Shown here piece by piece: positions 37,682 through 49,246 of a stretch of DNA of 64,000 bases; the stretch's first letter is position 1, and every line of letters starts with the position of its first letter. The DNA comes from Jacaranda mimosifolia (taxonomy: Eukaryota; Streptophyta; Magnoliopsida; Lamiales; Bignoniaceae). Location: contig CM032120.1 of the NCBI GenBank assembly GCA_018894105.1, positions 31,084,710 through 31,148,709 of the forward strand, in the 5' to 3' direction. Both the position numbers and the translations under genes were made by a program. Under the pieces are notes generated by a model that was not told where the DNA came from, made no database searches, and was given only the letters and a program-made list of their open reading frames with translations.

Positions 37682-38018
37682 GGGGTGTTTGGTTTTATTT
37701 TCAAATCCACTTTTTCACTTTTCTACTATTTCAAATATAGTAATGATGACTTTTAAAAATTTTCACCCAACATAATTTACATTTTTATTTTAAAACATAT
37801 TCTTTAGCAACTTATATATTTTCTCTTTTTATTCCATTATTTCTATCTCTCTCCACCTACAACCTACATAATCATTGCATTTCCAACATAATCATTACAT
37901 TTTCAAATATTTCATCTAAATTCATTTTTATTTTCACATCATATCACATAACTAATTCTCACCATTTTAGAAATAATGAAAATAAAAATTGGAAATGAAA
38001 ATAAAACCAAACAGGCCC
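37682..38018 (+). mobile_element. MITE family B, copy 1
   Basis: The ends are GGGTGTTTGGTTTTATTTTCA and, read inward from the right, GGGCCTGTTTGGTTTTATTTTCA, an inverted repeat of about 20 bp. The body is AT-rich with a CTCTCCACCTACAACCTAC block that recurs (on the other strand) in the copy at 48,702-49,048. It ends about 200 bp before the probable start of the NEAP transcript, so it forms part of that gene's upstream region. Confidence 0.7.
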
Positions 38019-38447
38019 TTTCCAACGTGGACGTTTTAGATTTGCCGCGCTACGACCCGAACCAGATTCGAACCTTGTCATTTTTTCAAAACCCAAGGCT
38101 TGGATTCTCCTAACCCCATCTCTTTGTATCCGAACCTCAGGTCCTACTTTTTTGTCTTAGCTCACACGATCCCCGTGCTAATCGCCCGCACCATTACGAA
38201 CTAATCTCTACCCTTCATTTCTTCCTTCCTCAGTTTCCTAACCGTCGATCATCCAAGAGAGAAAACCGAATCAACGGCGCTCGAGCTATTGCTGAATTTC
38301 TGTGGAATTAAATCAATGAAGTTGAATATTGCTCCCAATCCCTCTCCCTCTTTTCTTAGTGGAAGAAGAGTTGAATCTGAGCATATTTATTTTTGTCCTC
38401 TCAACTTCCACCCGGCCCCTCTCTCTCTCAAAAATTATATGCAGACC

Positions 38448-38480
<33 letters not shown>

Positions 38481-38573
38481 ATATACATGTATGTATATAA
38501 CATATACGTATATGTGAGCAATATTTTGTGGCGGAATCGTGTTTAGGTAGCTGAAAATCCGTCAACTCAGGGA
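38019..38573 (+). promoter_or_regulatory. Probable promoter and first non-coding exon of the NEAP gene
   Basis: Between the MITE and the 5' UTR intron donor the sequence becomes more balanced in base composition. It contains a pyrimidine-rich stretch (about 38,212-38,245), typical of plant 5' leaders, and a CT tract merging into a TA tract (about 38,442-38,480). I could not place a TATA box or start site confidently. Small upstream ATGs occur (38,289 and 38,317) with frames of up to 85 codons containing the microsatellite; these are probably not translated as genes. Confidence 0.4.
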
Positions 38574-39008
38574 GTATGTATCTTATTTTGTTTTATTTTT
38601 TTCATTTCTTTTCATCTGCATGCGCATGTGTAGTTGGGTTCATTTGAAAGTTCAAAGCAACAAATGTGCGGCTGCGATCATTTCTCTTGAGGTTGAGTAA
38701 CAATACTGTTTTCTTTTTAAAATTCTTTTTCAAGTTGAAAGTTTTTTTGAATTTTTGAACTGCCAAGTAAAAGAAGTAGTCCATTAGTAAGTAAACTAAA
38801 AAAAAGGACAATTATTAAGTGCTTTTAATTTCAAGATTTTTCAAGTATTAAATGCTTCACGCATCCTGTTCACATGCAGAGGGCAATATGTGTTTGTGTG
38901 TGTTGGCCTTGGGGGGGTGGTGGGGTTGGGGTGGTTACTTTCGTTCACTGCAAAGGGAGAAACAATTAAAGAGCAGTGATTGTATAAGATTCCTCTTTTA
39001 TTTTATAG
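38574..39008 (+). other. Probable 5' UTR intron of the NEAP gene
   Basis: A donor-like GTATGT at 38,574 and an acceptor TTTTATTTTATAG ending at 39,008 enclose 435 bases. The acceptor lies 37 bases before the start codon. Leader introns are common in plant housekeeping genes. The donor choice is inference; the acceptor is the better supported end. Confidence 0.5.
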
Positions 39009-39045
39009 GCCTTGGTCCAGTGTATTTGGGGAGGAGTAGGTAGCG

Positions 39046-41656
39046 ATGTCCACATCGGAGAGGCCGGCGCCATCGTTGGCGGTGGTGCGGGAGGTGGATC
39101 CGTTGCTGAAGGATCTGAGTGAGAAGAAGCAGAGCTTCCGGCGGAACGTGGTCTCGCTGGCTGCGGAGCTCAAGGACGTGCGCAGCCGCCTTGCTTCTCA
39201 AGAAGAGTCATTTGCCAAAGAAACCCTAACTAGACAGGCATGCAAAGGATTTTAACTCATTTGATTGCATGTTAGCTCATGGGTTTTTTGAATTGGGTTG
39301 AGTTTGAAATGATTGTTATCGCCTTTCGTTTTATTCTCGTCTGTAAAGGTGTGTGCCACGGCTGTGGCCCCCTTCAGTTGATTTTAAGTAAAAAAATTGG
39401 ATCTTTGAAGGTAGAGTTTTATTTAGCATTTTTAATTTTTTCTTTATTTTGATCCTCATAGGAAGCAGAAACTAAAGCGAGGAACATGGAGAAACAGATA
39501 AGTAGATTGGAGAAGAGCTTAGAGGATAAAAATCTGCAGCTGCAGGATTCAACATCTGTTGGTGAGATGGTACTACTAATTCTCTGCATGCTCAGTTTTA
39601 TAGTTTTATCAATTTTTCTCGTACTAGTATCTCGCTCCATCAGTGGTATGGAGGTGAGATTTTGCTCTTTGTTGTTTCGGGCATTGAATTTAGAGGTGAT
39701 CTGGTGTATTTTGGATCTAATCTTTGAATTGATATTTGGGTATTGCACAGATTCACTGCCAAACACATATGGTACTTATTGGCTTTTTGGGTACTTTTTG
39801 GCTTTTCTTGTTTGTTCTATTTGGGAAGTGGAATTGGTATTCAAAATAAATTGTCTTTCTTTAGAATAGTATTGAGATTTGAATAGTTCTAGGAATTTGT
39901 CTCCTTATAATAAGCATCTAGTTGCCAAAAAAGAGGAATCTTCAAGATTTATTAATTTGAATCGTCTGCTGCTTTGTGTTAATGGCTGTCAGTGTAGTTT
40001 GTTAGTCACACTTATTTCCCTGTTCTATCCCTTTTCAAATGTTATCATGTGCCTTTCTGCAATTCCTTTTTTCTTTTTTGCCTTTTCAGTTTTCACTTGT
40101 TTTTGGGTTTGCCTCTTATCTATTGCTGGTGATAAGAGAACGACCTGGAATTGAAGTAAAAAAAGAAATGTTGTATTATTGCTGGTATATTTGCTCGGAA
40201 ACATGGTTGTTTGCCTTCCTCTAGAAGTCTTTCTATTTTCTACTTGATATTGGGAAAGCCCCAATGATTCGAAACCTCTATGAACTTGTGAATTTCATCT
40301 TCTGAATCGAGCATGTCCACTTTTGTATTTGTGAAAAAAATATAAATAGGCTGGTCGACCAACCCAGAAAAAGAGAATTAGGATTGGATTAGATTTAGAA
40401 ATATCCAAGCTAACGAGAATGAACATACCTATTGCTGACTCGGCAAGCTCCCTGTTCTAGTTGATGATCTTGTTTGATAGTGATCCTAAGAGGATGCATG
40501 AAATTTACTTCTTTGTGGCACGAATGTATAATTGTGAGAATTCTGTTATCTCCAGAGAATTGATTTACTCTTGTTATCAATCTATGATCTTTCTTGTATA
40601 TATGTGTATATGCGTGCGCGTGTGTATTTCTTTATCAGCATTATCCTGAAAACTTGTTATGATTATTTACTGCAGTATGTCAAAGAGTTGGATGATCTGA
40701 GATTGCAGCTTTCAGCAACTAGAGCAACTGCAGATGCAAGTGCACTATCTGCCCAATCTGCTCAATTACAATGTTCTGTGCTGGTGAAAGAATTAGAAGA
40801 GAAAAACTGCTCTTTGAAAGAGCATGAGGCCCGTGTAAATAAACTGGGAGAGCAGTTAGATCTTCTACAGAAGGATCTTCGAGCCAGAGAATCTTCTCAA
40901 ATGCAACTGAAAGACGAAGTCTTAAGAGTTGAACATGAGATCATGCAAGCATTAACCAAGGCTGGAGCAAATAAAGATTGTGAGCTTCAGAAGATTTTAG
41001 ATGAAGTGTCCCAAAAAAATTTCGAGAAGATTAATAAGCTCTTGACAGTAAAGGATGAAGAAATAGCTAAGCTGAGAGATGAAATCAGGGTTATGTCTGC
41101 CCATTGGAAGCTCAAAACTAAAGAGCTGGAATCTCAGGTTTGTTTCTATTGACATACCTGCATCTAGTGGCAACTCTCTGCCTGTCTTTTTAACTTCTCA
41201 TTCAACAAGTAATGATCACTACCTTGTGTATCGGACAGTTAGAGAAGCATCGTAGGGCGGATCAAGAGTTGAAAAAGAAAGTTCTCAAGTTAGAGTTCTG
41301 TCTGCAAGAAGCACGAGCTCAAACTCGGAAGCTCCAAAGAGTAATACTATTTCCATCTCTTATAGCTTTAATAGATGCATGCTACTTGATGCACGTGTTT
41401 TTAGTGGTAATCTTTGTTTTGTGTTTGGGTTTGTTAAGATGGCTACTGATCACTTCCAATCTCACTTGTGTCTATTTGGCAGATGGGAGAGCGAAGGGAT
41501 AAAGCTCTGAAGGAACTAAGAGATCAGTTGGCAGCCAAACAACAGGCTGCACCTCTGGGTGTAAGCAGTGGGGAGCATAATTTTTGGGAGACGCCGGGTT
41601 TCAAGGTCGTAGTTTCAATGTCGATGTTAGTCTTGGTAATGTTCTCAAAGCGTTAA
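39046..41656 (+). CDS. NEAP: Nuclear envelope-associated protein (NEAP family)
   Basis: NEAP proteins are plant coiled-coil proteins held at the inner nuclear envelope by one C-terminal membrane segment; in Arabidopsis they interact with SUN proteins and affect nuclear shape and chromatin. Coding exons are 39,046-39,237, 39,462-39,569, 40,676-41,137, 41,239-41,340 and 41,483-41,656, all introns phase 0, giving 345 aa, close to Arabidopsis NEAP1. Family motifs are [20 protein letters not shown] (about residues 15-34), [19 protein letters not shown] (41-59), [43 protein letters not shown], and the tail [16 protein letters not shown] ending MFSKR, whose hydrophobic run is the membrane anchor. 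Residues 20-320 are predicted coiled coil. Intron 1 begins GC rather than GT; the others are GT-AG. The gene appears intact. Which paralogue it is cannot be told from one copy. Confidence 0.95.
39238..39461 (+). other. GC-AG intron in the NEAP gene
   Basis: Exon 1 ends ...CTAACTAGACAG and the next bases are GCATGC; the intron ends CTCATAG before GAAGCAGAAAC. Joining there gives [17 protein letters not shown], which aligns without gaps to the Arabidopsis protein. No GT near position 39,237 would preserve both frame and alignment, so a GC donor is the best reading. GC-AG introns are a known minority class. Confidence 0.8.
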
Positions 41657-42692
41657 TATTATTAGATTATCTATTAGCAGTGTTGTATATGAGGATCAGA
41701 TGGGTAGTAGATAATAGACAAGATGAGTAGGATAGTGGAGCAGATGATGCCGTTTTGTTTGTAAAGACGTGTAATTAAAAGGGAGGGTCTCTTTCAAATT
41801 TTTTATCAAACAGCTAAGCCCCCTCAATTATAACAATCAAGTCGCCATCGTATGGCCACTACTGAAAATGAAAATATGGAATTTGCATATTATTCATAAC
41901 TTAGAGGACCTTTATTCTTGCGCTGTGCAAATGCTGGGGTCTATGTAGAGGTCTCCATCTTGCATATGCGGGTCTAGTCATAAATTCTGACCACACTAGT
42001 CGCAATCTTATTATAATCCCACATTTTGTTTGGCAAGATTAGGAGAAGTGAGATTGAAGAAGCACCGATGGTTTAATCCAACTAAAAATAGGAAGCTGTT
42101 CCTCAAGTCTGATTTGAAAATTGTAACAAGAAAATTTTCATTCAAATCTTCAAAATTTCCTATTATGGCATATTTCCACACACCCATAAGTAGGTATTTT
42201 CTAGGTGTGTGTATATAATGTTCTTCAAAATATATTATGCATATATATAAATAGAGCAGATATATTGCCATAATCTATATTACATCTAAAACATATGTTT
42301 CATTTTTTAGTATTAACTGACACATAATATACTTACATATTACAAATATATATATATATATAGTCACATATGTTCTTTTCCGTATGTATGCATATCAATA
42401 TTTTTATTCATGTATATCATACAATATATATCTAAATAATGTGTGTATAATATAGGTTATAATTATTTATGTATATGAATATACATGTGTTACATGACAT
42501 GAGTGCAAGTGCGTGAATATATAATTTAAATTACATACAAATATATTTGTAGATAAATATATAATTTTTGGAATATATATTCAGTACAAATTATATGTAT
42601 ATATTATCATATATATTTTATGTAATAATCTTTTATAATTTTTGTGGGTGTATATTCAAATGGTTTAATATTTATAGTTATATGCAGATATA
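41657..42692. other. NEAP 3' region and intergenic sequence
   Basis: The first 100-200 bases are probably 3' UTR (polyadenylation site not placed). From about 42,230 the sequence is a long run of TATATA- and CATATA-rich low complexity up to the next MITE. No gene is seen. Confidence 0.5.
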
Positions 42693-42700
42693 TATTAATA

Positions 42701-43454
42701 TAGGGTGGTAATTTTCGACACGACACGATAACACAACACGAACCAATTGGATTTGGGTTAGGGATTATTGGGTTGGTTTGATATTGAGTCAACCCGATAA
42801 ACAACACGAAAATTATGGGTTGGTTTAGGTTGAGTTTCGGGTTATCCGATAAAACCTGATAACACGATAATAATCCTATTTTTTTGCATTTTTAAGTAAT
42901 GACTTGTTATTTTTGAACAATTTAACTTTAGATTTATTTGTAAAAATTAATGATTATTATTTACTACTTATATAATGACTACTTGGTGATATTGAGATGA
43001 TTATGAATCATTGAACGGGACGGATTATATTTCTTTGCTGGAATTCAACTTTATTGTTGTTAAAATTAAGTTGTGCAAAACTTTTGGTTTAATATGAAAA
43101 TTTGTATATTATTGATGTTGAAGAGAAATTAAATGAAGTTCAATTATCAAATTGTTCTATGGTATAAAAGTTGAGCTACTGGAGTATAATATTGACTTTT
43201 TAAATTTTTTTGGTATAAGTTGACTTTTTCTCAAATCTTGGTATAAATTGATTATTTTATTAAGGTTCTAGTTGAACATAAAAGGTGTAGATTTTTTAGA
43301 TTAATTATTAAAGAAAAATAATCATATGTTGAAACGGGTTGGGTTCGGGTTGACACGAAAATTTTTAGGTTGGGTTCGGGTTGAGCAAAATTTTATAATA
43401 TCTCCACCTTAACACGACACGAAACAATCCAACACAACACGATTGCCACCCCTA
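42701..43454. mobile_element. hAT-type MITE, 754 bp
   Basis: The ends are inverted: TAGGGTGGTAATTTTCG at the left and, read inward from the right, TAGGGGTGGCAATCGTG. The flanks TATTAATA (42,693-42,700) and TAGTAATA (43,455-43,462) match at seven of eight bases, fitting an aged 8-bp hAT duplication. ACACGAxAACACGA and GGGTTGGGTTCGGGTTGA motifs repeat near both ends in inverted order, and the centre is AT-rich. No coding capacity. Confidence 0.85.
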
Positions 43455-43462
43455 TAGTAATA

Positions 43463-43809
43463 GGTATTTTTGTCATCGTTAAAATAATACTTATGTTATT
43501 TTGCCATTAACCCCACAGTAACAAAGTAACAGTTTTTTAAAGTGAACCAAATGATTAAAAAATGAGAACAATTAATTATCTGATTTTGGCTTCAATTTAC
43601 GTTTAAATTTGTAGTTAAACAATGGAAAGGGAAAAACATTTCAGATGAGAGATAATATTGTGTAATATGAATTGGAACAATCAACCATCGCACCAAATAT
43701 ATTGTAATTATGTTCAATCAAAATCAATCATTGTACCTGATAAGTTGTGACTTTATATGATCAATCATCATACCAAACACATACTGGAATTATTTTAGAG
43801 TGATAAAGA

Positions 43810-43841
<32 letters not shown>

Positions 43842-44238
43842 ACACAAACCAGAAGAGCAAAAAGGACTAATCAGTATCACAAACTGAGAAGATTTACTTA
43901 TTATGGATAATAGGTTTTAGCTTCATTGGACATAATATAATAGTGTGTCACTACCTCAACAAATCTAATCTACTATATATGTAAGATTAAGAATAAGAAG
44001 CCCCTAAATACATCAATCTGCCTCTCCTCGTACAGATGTAAATATAATGACCTAACAAGCAACAAAGATCTCAAGAACAGGCAGGAAGGCACACGGAAAC
44101 CGCACTAATTAATTAGTGATGATCAGATTGACCACTGTGAGAGAAATTCTTGACTATGTTTCCTGAAACCAACTCTACCTCCCAAAACTGCACGCGCTTC
44201 CATCTTGAGCAATGAGCTTCTGATCCATGCATTTGGCT
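43463..44238. other. Intergenic between MITE and X8 gene, with CA microsatellite
   Basis: An (AC)n microsatellite lies at about 43,810-43,837. The last 150-200 bases before 44,239 are probably 3' UTR of the minus-strand X8 gene. No other gene is seen. Confidence 0.5.
43810..43837. repeat. (AC)n microsatellite
   Basis: About fourteen uninterrupted AC units in intergenic DNA. Confidence 0.95.
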
Positions 44239-44491
44239 CTAGATATGCAAAACTATCCCCCAAGTGATAATGGACGTCACCACAATAACGCAACCAATAA
44301 AGGGCTGCAGACTGCTAGAAATGGAAATGGAAGATGTATTGACAGTGGGAGGGCTTTCACCAAAGCCTGTGGTGGCGCCTCCCAAAGTAGGGTTGCTTGC
44401 ATTCAATATGGTTGGAGGAGCACCTGAACTGTTAAAGTAATTAAAACCGAGCAAAAGAACGCAATTAGATTGGCAATAATTAATACTGAAT

Positions 44492-44524
<33 letters not shown>

Positions 44525-46146
44525 GAGTAAAGATGGTTAATGCAGATCATGGAAACTGGTCTTAATTTTACCCAGTTGGTGTTGCTCCAGTTGAAGAAGC
44601 CGTATTTGGTGTTTGCGGTGGAGTTGGAGTCGTCGTGATTGGAGAAGGCGTAGTTGGTGATGTTGAGGATGACGATGTTGTAAAAATGCAAGAGCCAGAA
44701 CCTGTAATGATTTTATATCAGAAATGTTAAGAGTCACAAAAAGGAAAAGGAAAATGAGGATTGAATCTTGTTGGAGATGAAATCAAAATGAATTAATCTA
44801 CATAAATATGTCTATGCTTACTTGGATTAACATTGGTTATGACAGCAGTACCCCCAAAATCACAGCTTGTTGGCACTGGATTCTTCTGGTAATAGGTATT
44901 GAAGGCACACGAAGCATGATTTTGCAGGGTATTGGGATTATAGCAGCTTGCACCCTGCTGGATGGCTGAACAATCTACTCCTCCAATCCCACAAGCATAA
45001 TCCAGTGCTGCCTGAACACTTTTTTCCGGTACTCCGCTCCTCGCCACACACCACCTCTGCCCTGGAACCGCAGGTGCATTTGTGCCCACAGGAGGAGACA
45101 CTGCCCCACCTGTTGGGGTGGGAGAAGTTGTGACTGGATTATTGGTGGTGGGAGAGGGAGTGGTTACCGGATTGGTTACTGGGGCTGTGGGATTGGTGGG
45201 ATTTGTTGTGGGGGTTGTGGGAGAAACTGTTACAGGAGTGGAGGCCGGAGTTGGGGTAACGGTGACAATCGAGGGGCTTGAAGGATCTGGTGGGACAGTG
45301 ACTGTGACTGGGTTGTTCACTGGATTAGTTACTGGACTTGTAGGGAAGGTGGTTGTGGGGGAATTGTGCTCAACTGTTTTGATCTCTAGTTCTCCACCGG
45401 ACGAATGGAATGTTTTTTCTTCTCTTTGATGTTGTTGCTTCTCAATATCCTTAACTGGAGAGTGAAACATCCCTGCAAAGAGAATCTTAATTCCTAACCA
45501 AGATGTGGACTGCAGGATTCAAGCCAGCTATAATGCACATATATATCATTGCTTTCACCATACAAGATTAAGCAAGTTGATTTTCGAAAATGTAGTGAAA
45601 TAGATTTGTTTGATCTACCGGTCAAAGACTCAAGGAACCAAAAATTGAGAATTATTATGTTGAGGAAGAACAGAACAATGCAGAAATAAGTCTTCCAGCA
45701 TTTTTCAGCAAAGGCTAATTATCTCAAGGCAGCTCAAAATAATCTTTCTAGCAGAACTATGAATGGTTATGCCTTAGAGAGATTGGCAGCTAATGTGTGA
45801 TCTTTCAGCCCAGAGACATGGAAAAACTAGATCCTCTATCACTATGGAAAACTAAGCTGTTACGCTAATATTTCTATCTCTTGAAGAGCATTCATTTGAA
45901 GTTAATTGGTTTAGAAAGTTCCATTGTGCTGATGAGAAACTGCAAAATGGGTTCAGAAGCCACAATGGACTCTAATCCACCATGCCCGAAAAGTATCAAC
46001 ATACAAGCAAATGTGATTACTTGTCTCTGAAATCAGATTCTCGATATTAAACTATAAAAGTACAGGAGAAAGTACATACCTGAGGAGCAGACAATGGGAA
46101 TAGACAGGAGGAATAAGAAGAGAAACTTGGGAGCTTCTGTATCCAT
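44239..46146 (-). CDS. GPI-anchored X8-domain (CBM43) protein, callose-binding type
   Basis: Secreted cell-surface protein of the plant X8/CBM43 group, whose members bind beta-1,3-glucan (callose), several at plasmodesmata. Exons on the minus strand are 46,146-46,080, 45,472-44,822, 44,701-44,572 and 44,428-44,239, all GT-AG (phases 1, 1, 2), giving 345 aa. A signal peptide (residues 1-21, core [13 protein letters not shown]) comes first. A Pro/Thr/Ser-rich linker (about 60-155) built of VTNP/TPT repeats precedes the X8 domain (about 161-246), which has WCVA, ACG, DCSAI, CYNP, CAFN and CDFGGTA motifs and cysteines at 164, 183, 190, 199, 211, 226 and 244. A second Ser/Thr-rich spacer and a C-terminal hydrophobic tail ([14 protein letters not shown]) fit a GPI-anchor signal. 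It is longer than classic PDCBs because of the N-terminal linker. A plus-strand frame over exon 2 is a shadow. Confidence 0.92.
44494..44522. repeat. (GA)n microsatellite in intron 3 of the X8 gene
   Basis: About fourteen GA units lie between exons 3 and 4. On the transcript strand this is a CT tract about 70-95 bases upstream of the exon 4 acceptor. Confidence 0.95.
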
Positions 46147-46556
46147 TTTAATGAGATCTGTTGCTGTTGAGGTTCAATGGGATATCCAAAATGGAATTTT
46201 AAACTGAATATTATGAGCTTGAAGTTTTCGTAGCATATATTTCACGCAGAATGGAAAATGTTGGTGGTGAGAGCAGAAAAGGTAGAAGAAGATAAAGGTG
46301 AGAAAAAAGGAGACCGATAAAGTAAAAGAAGAAGGAACATGTCACTGTGATAAAAAGAAAAGTGCTTTCTTTGTCAAGAAGAATATTGAAATTTGAATTC
46401 ATTGTCTCTCTATAGTGGAAAAAGAAAAGGAAAAAGAAAAAAAAACCATGTCATTATCATAGAAAAACAGATGGTGGCTTTCACAAAATTGGTTTCTCGT
46501 AAATTAACAGTGTTGGCAAAGTGGTGAGGGGGAGGCACATGCATATGCAAACATAA

Positions 46557-46587
<31 letters not shown>

Positions 46588-48701
46588 TCCTTTATATCTA
46601 CAGCTTGTGGGTTCAAATGGGAATGGCAAAGGCATGGTGGTTGTTGGGGAGTCATGCTTTTAACACATAAAGCTAAAGTAGTACTATATATGCCACCACA
46701 TCATCACATACTGTGGTAGTGGTACTGGTACAGTGGATTTTCTGAAAAACATAGACAGACTTTGGTCCTTTTGAGTGGAACATTGGATCCCTGTTTTTAT
46801 ATTACCAGCTTTATGTGGATCACTGTTCTTCAATTCGATAAGAATTCTTGGTGTAATTCTTTTTGTTTTGTTTTGTTTTGGGGGGGATGGGGGGGTTTGT
46901 TTATGGAGTTGCCAACATATCAAAATCATGCACCCTTGAAAGTCTCATATTTATGTGAAAACAAATGTTTTTTTATGTTGCTATAATTCATTAAAATTAA
47001 AAAAAAAATGTTAAAAAAGAGGGTCTTGGGATTTGGGAAGCATTGGAATATATAGAGGCTCTTCTCTGGGCTCATTGGATGCCCTTCTCTTAACTGTTAG
47101 TAATTGTCCCTACCACTTGATACAAAAAGATACAATGCACTGAATCTTCTCATAGTGGCACATTATATGAAAAAACCAAGTTCAATAATATTAATAGCAT
47201 AGGTACCTTAATCAATTGCTTGCACGCAAGAATTTTTTTGCAACAAGAGTTATCTTTTATCTTATTAATTGCCATATCTTAAAAGGATTGCATATTTTCA
47301 CACAGTTTTTATTATAATAAAACATTAAATGGCTAGTTGATACATTGTCTTAATTTTTTATCCACCAACAACATTTTTTCTCTTTTAGCTAAATCTAAAT
47401 ATTAAACCATGTGGTGTTTTGAGTCTTAATATTTTAATTTTTTTCCTTAGCACTACTCTCATTTCTCCTTGTATATTTGATTTGAACAAGATTGAGATAG
47501 TTGGAATATTTAAAGCTCTTTCAATTTCTGAACTCATAGAAAATGGAGTATTATAATTCAGTGGATTGCTTTCAAATACAAATAAACCATGAAAAGTTTA
47601 TCATGAGATCTGCTGGTACATTTTAAAAACAAAAGTGAGCTTCCTCCTTCAGTCTCCACCAAAATTGGGAAGCAAATTTTGAGGGAGATCACCATCCGAA
47701 ATATAGAATTTAACGATGTTACTCTTGTTTGTCATATACCTTATTTTTTCATCTTTGCAATTGGGTATTCGTGGTTGATGTAAACTCTTATGGACCCTTC
47801 TTAAATTTAATAAATCTTCTCCACTTATGCATTCACAAACATGTGATCTTTCCTGCTGAAAGAAAAATCAATTGCAAAAAGCATCTGAGAAGGAAATTTA
47901 TAAACAGGGATGAATTGAACTTAGCTCACCTCATATTTCAGCTTGTTTTGATTTAGAATTAGAAGGCACTCAACATAAAATAAATAAATAAATAAATAAA
48001 AGGAAAAATGAAACAAATACCAGAGATGCTTCTTGACTTTAACAAAACTGAGTCATTGTTGGGATAAATGCCACTAAACTATCCCACCCCCACACCCCCT
48101 CCAAAAAAAAGTTATTAATTATGGGTCATGCTTTAACAATATGACACTTTTATTAGACATTACAATGAAGAGATATAAGCACGGTAATTATACATCCTTT
48201 ACTATTTATAAACATGCGTGAGAAAAGCTGCACGTAAATAAAACTTTTTCCCAAGTTGAACATAAATTGGTAATTTAGTTTATATGCTCAAGAAAGTCTT
48301 CCCATTTTGACTAAGGTATGTGTACTAATGCTGTAATGCAGCATCACACTTAATTAAATCAAAGCTAATTTAAAATGCTTTTTGGGTTTTGTGAACCACA
48401 TAATATAATATATTATGATTTATGAGGCCTGAGGGTGTACGTGGACCAATTGAAGAATATAGGACCCTTTCATTTGTATAACTTGCATGCACTGCACTGC
48501 ACCGTAAAGCATTTTAACAAAGATTTGTCCTTTGCTGAAGAATCGGCTACTTTTTCCATCTTTCTTTCCTGATTTTGTGCTTGATAAGGACCCCACCCCA
48601 TCCCATTAATTCCCCCATTCCCCACCTCCCCAAACCAAACATCTATCGACTCTACTCTTTGGAAGTTGGAACGGCATCACATCAGCCGAAAGAAAGCACA
48701 C
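46147..48701. other. X8 upstream region and intergenic sequence
   Basis: The first few hundred bases are the promoter side of the minus-strand X8 gene. On that strand they contain pyrimidine-rich leader-like sequence (about 46,230-46,460) and an (AAG)n microsatellite (46,558-46,586). The remainder has no recognisable gene. A G-rich patch lies at about 46,878-46,900, and an (AAAT)n tract at about 47,978-48,001. Confidence 0.45.
46558..46586. repeat. (AAG)n microsatellite
   Basis: Nearly ten AAG units, about 410 bp upstream of the X8 gene start codon. Confidence 0.95.
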
Positions 48702-49048
48702 GGGCACGTTTGGTTATGTTCTTTTTTTTTTTTTTTTCAGTATTTTTAAAATTTAAAAAGATAATAAAAAAAATAAGTTGAAAATAAATTTATATTTAGA
48801 TAGGTTATTGAAAATATAATAATTGTTATATAAAATTTAGTAAGTTGTAGGTGAAAACAGATAGTAGTAATAAAAATAGAGAAAGAAGATATATATATTA
48901 TTGAAAAAAATATATAAATTATTAGAGAATGTATTTTAAGATAAAAATAAATTGAAATTTTTGATAAAAATTGTGATAAATTATTAATAATTCACTTTAA
49001 AATAATAAAAATAAATGAAAATGAAATTAAAAACATAAACAACAGGCC
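48702..49048 (-). mobile_element. MITE family B, copy 2 (inverted)
   Basis: Read on the minus strand, the GGCCTGTTGTTTATG start, TTATCTTAAAATACATTCTC, TTTCACCTACAACTTAC and the AACCAAACGTGCCC end follow the order of copy 1 at 37,682-38,018. An 18-base T-run near the left end is specific to this copy. Confidence 0.6.
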
Positions 49049-49246
49049 ATAAGTTATCGCACGAGTAATATGAAATTAATTTGCCATTATATTTTGGGTA
49101 AAAGAAGGAATAAAACGGAGAAGCCAAAACCATCAAAGTTGAAGCGGTCTACTGGCTTTATGGTTTGGTTTGTTCCAAATCAAAATCTGATATTCATCAC
49201 GCCTCCCAGTGCCCACATAATGCATGTTATCGGAAAAAGGGAGTAC

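Noticed and set aside
38289..38546. 85-codon frame upstream of NEAP
   Set aside because: It runs through a CT/TA microsatellite and lies in the probable 5' leader, so it is at most an upstream open frame.
45082..45429. 115-codon plus-strand frame rich in Val, Gly and Thr
   Set aside because: It is the antisense shadow of the Pro/Thr-rich linker in exon 2 of the X8 gene.
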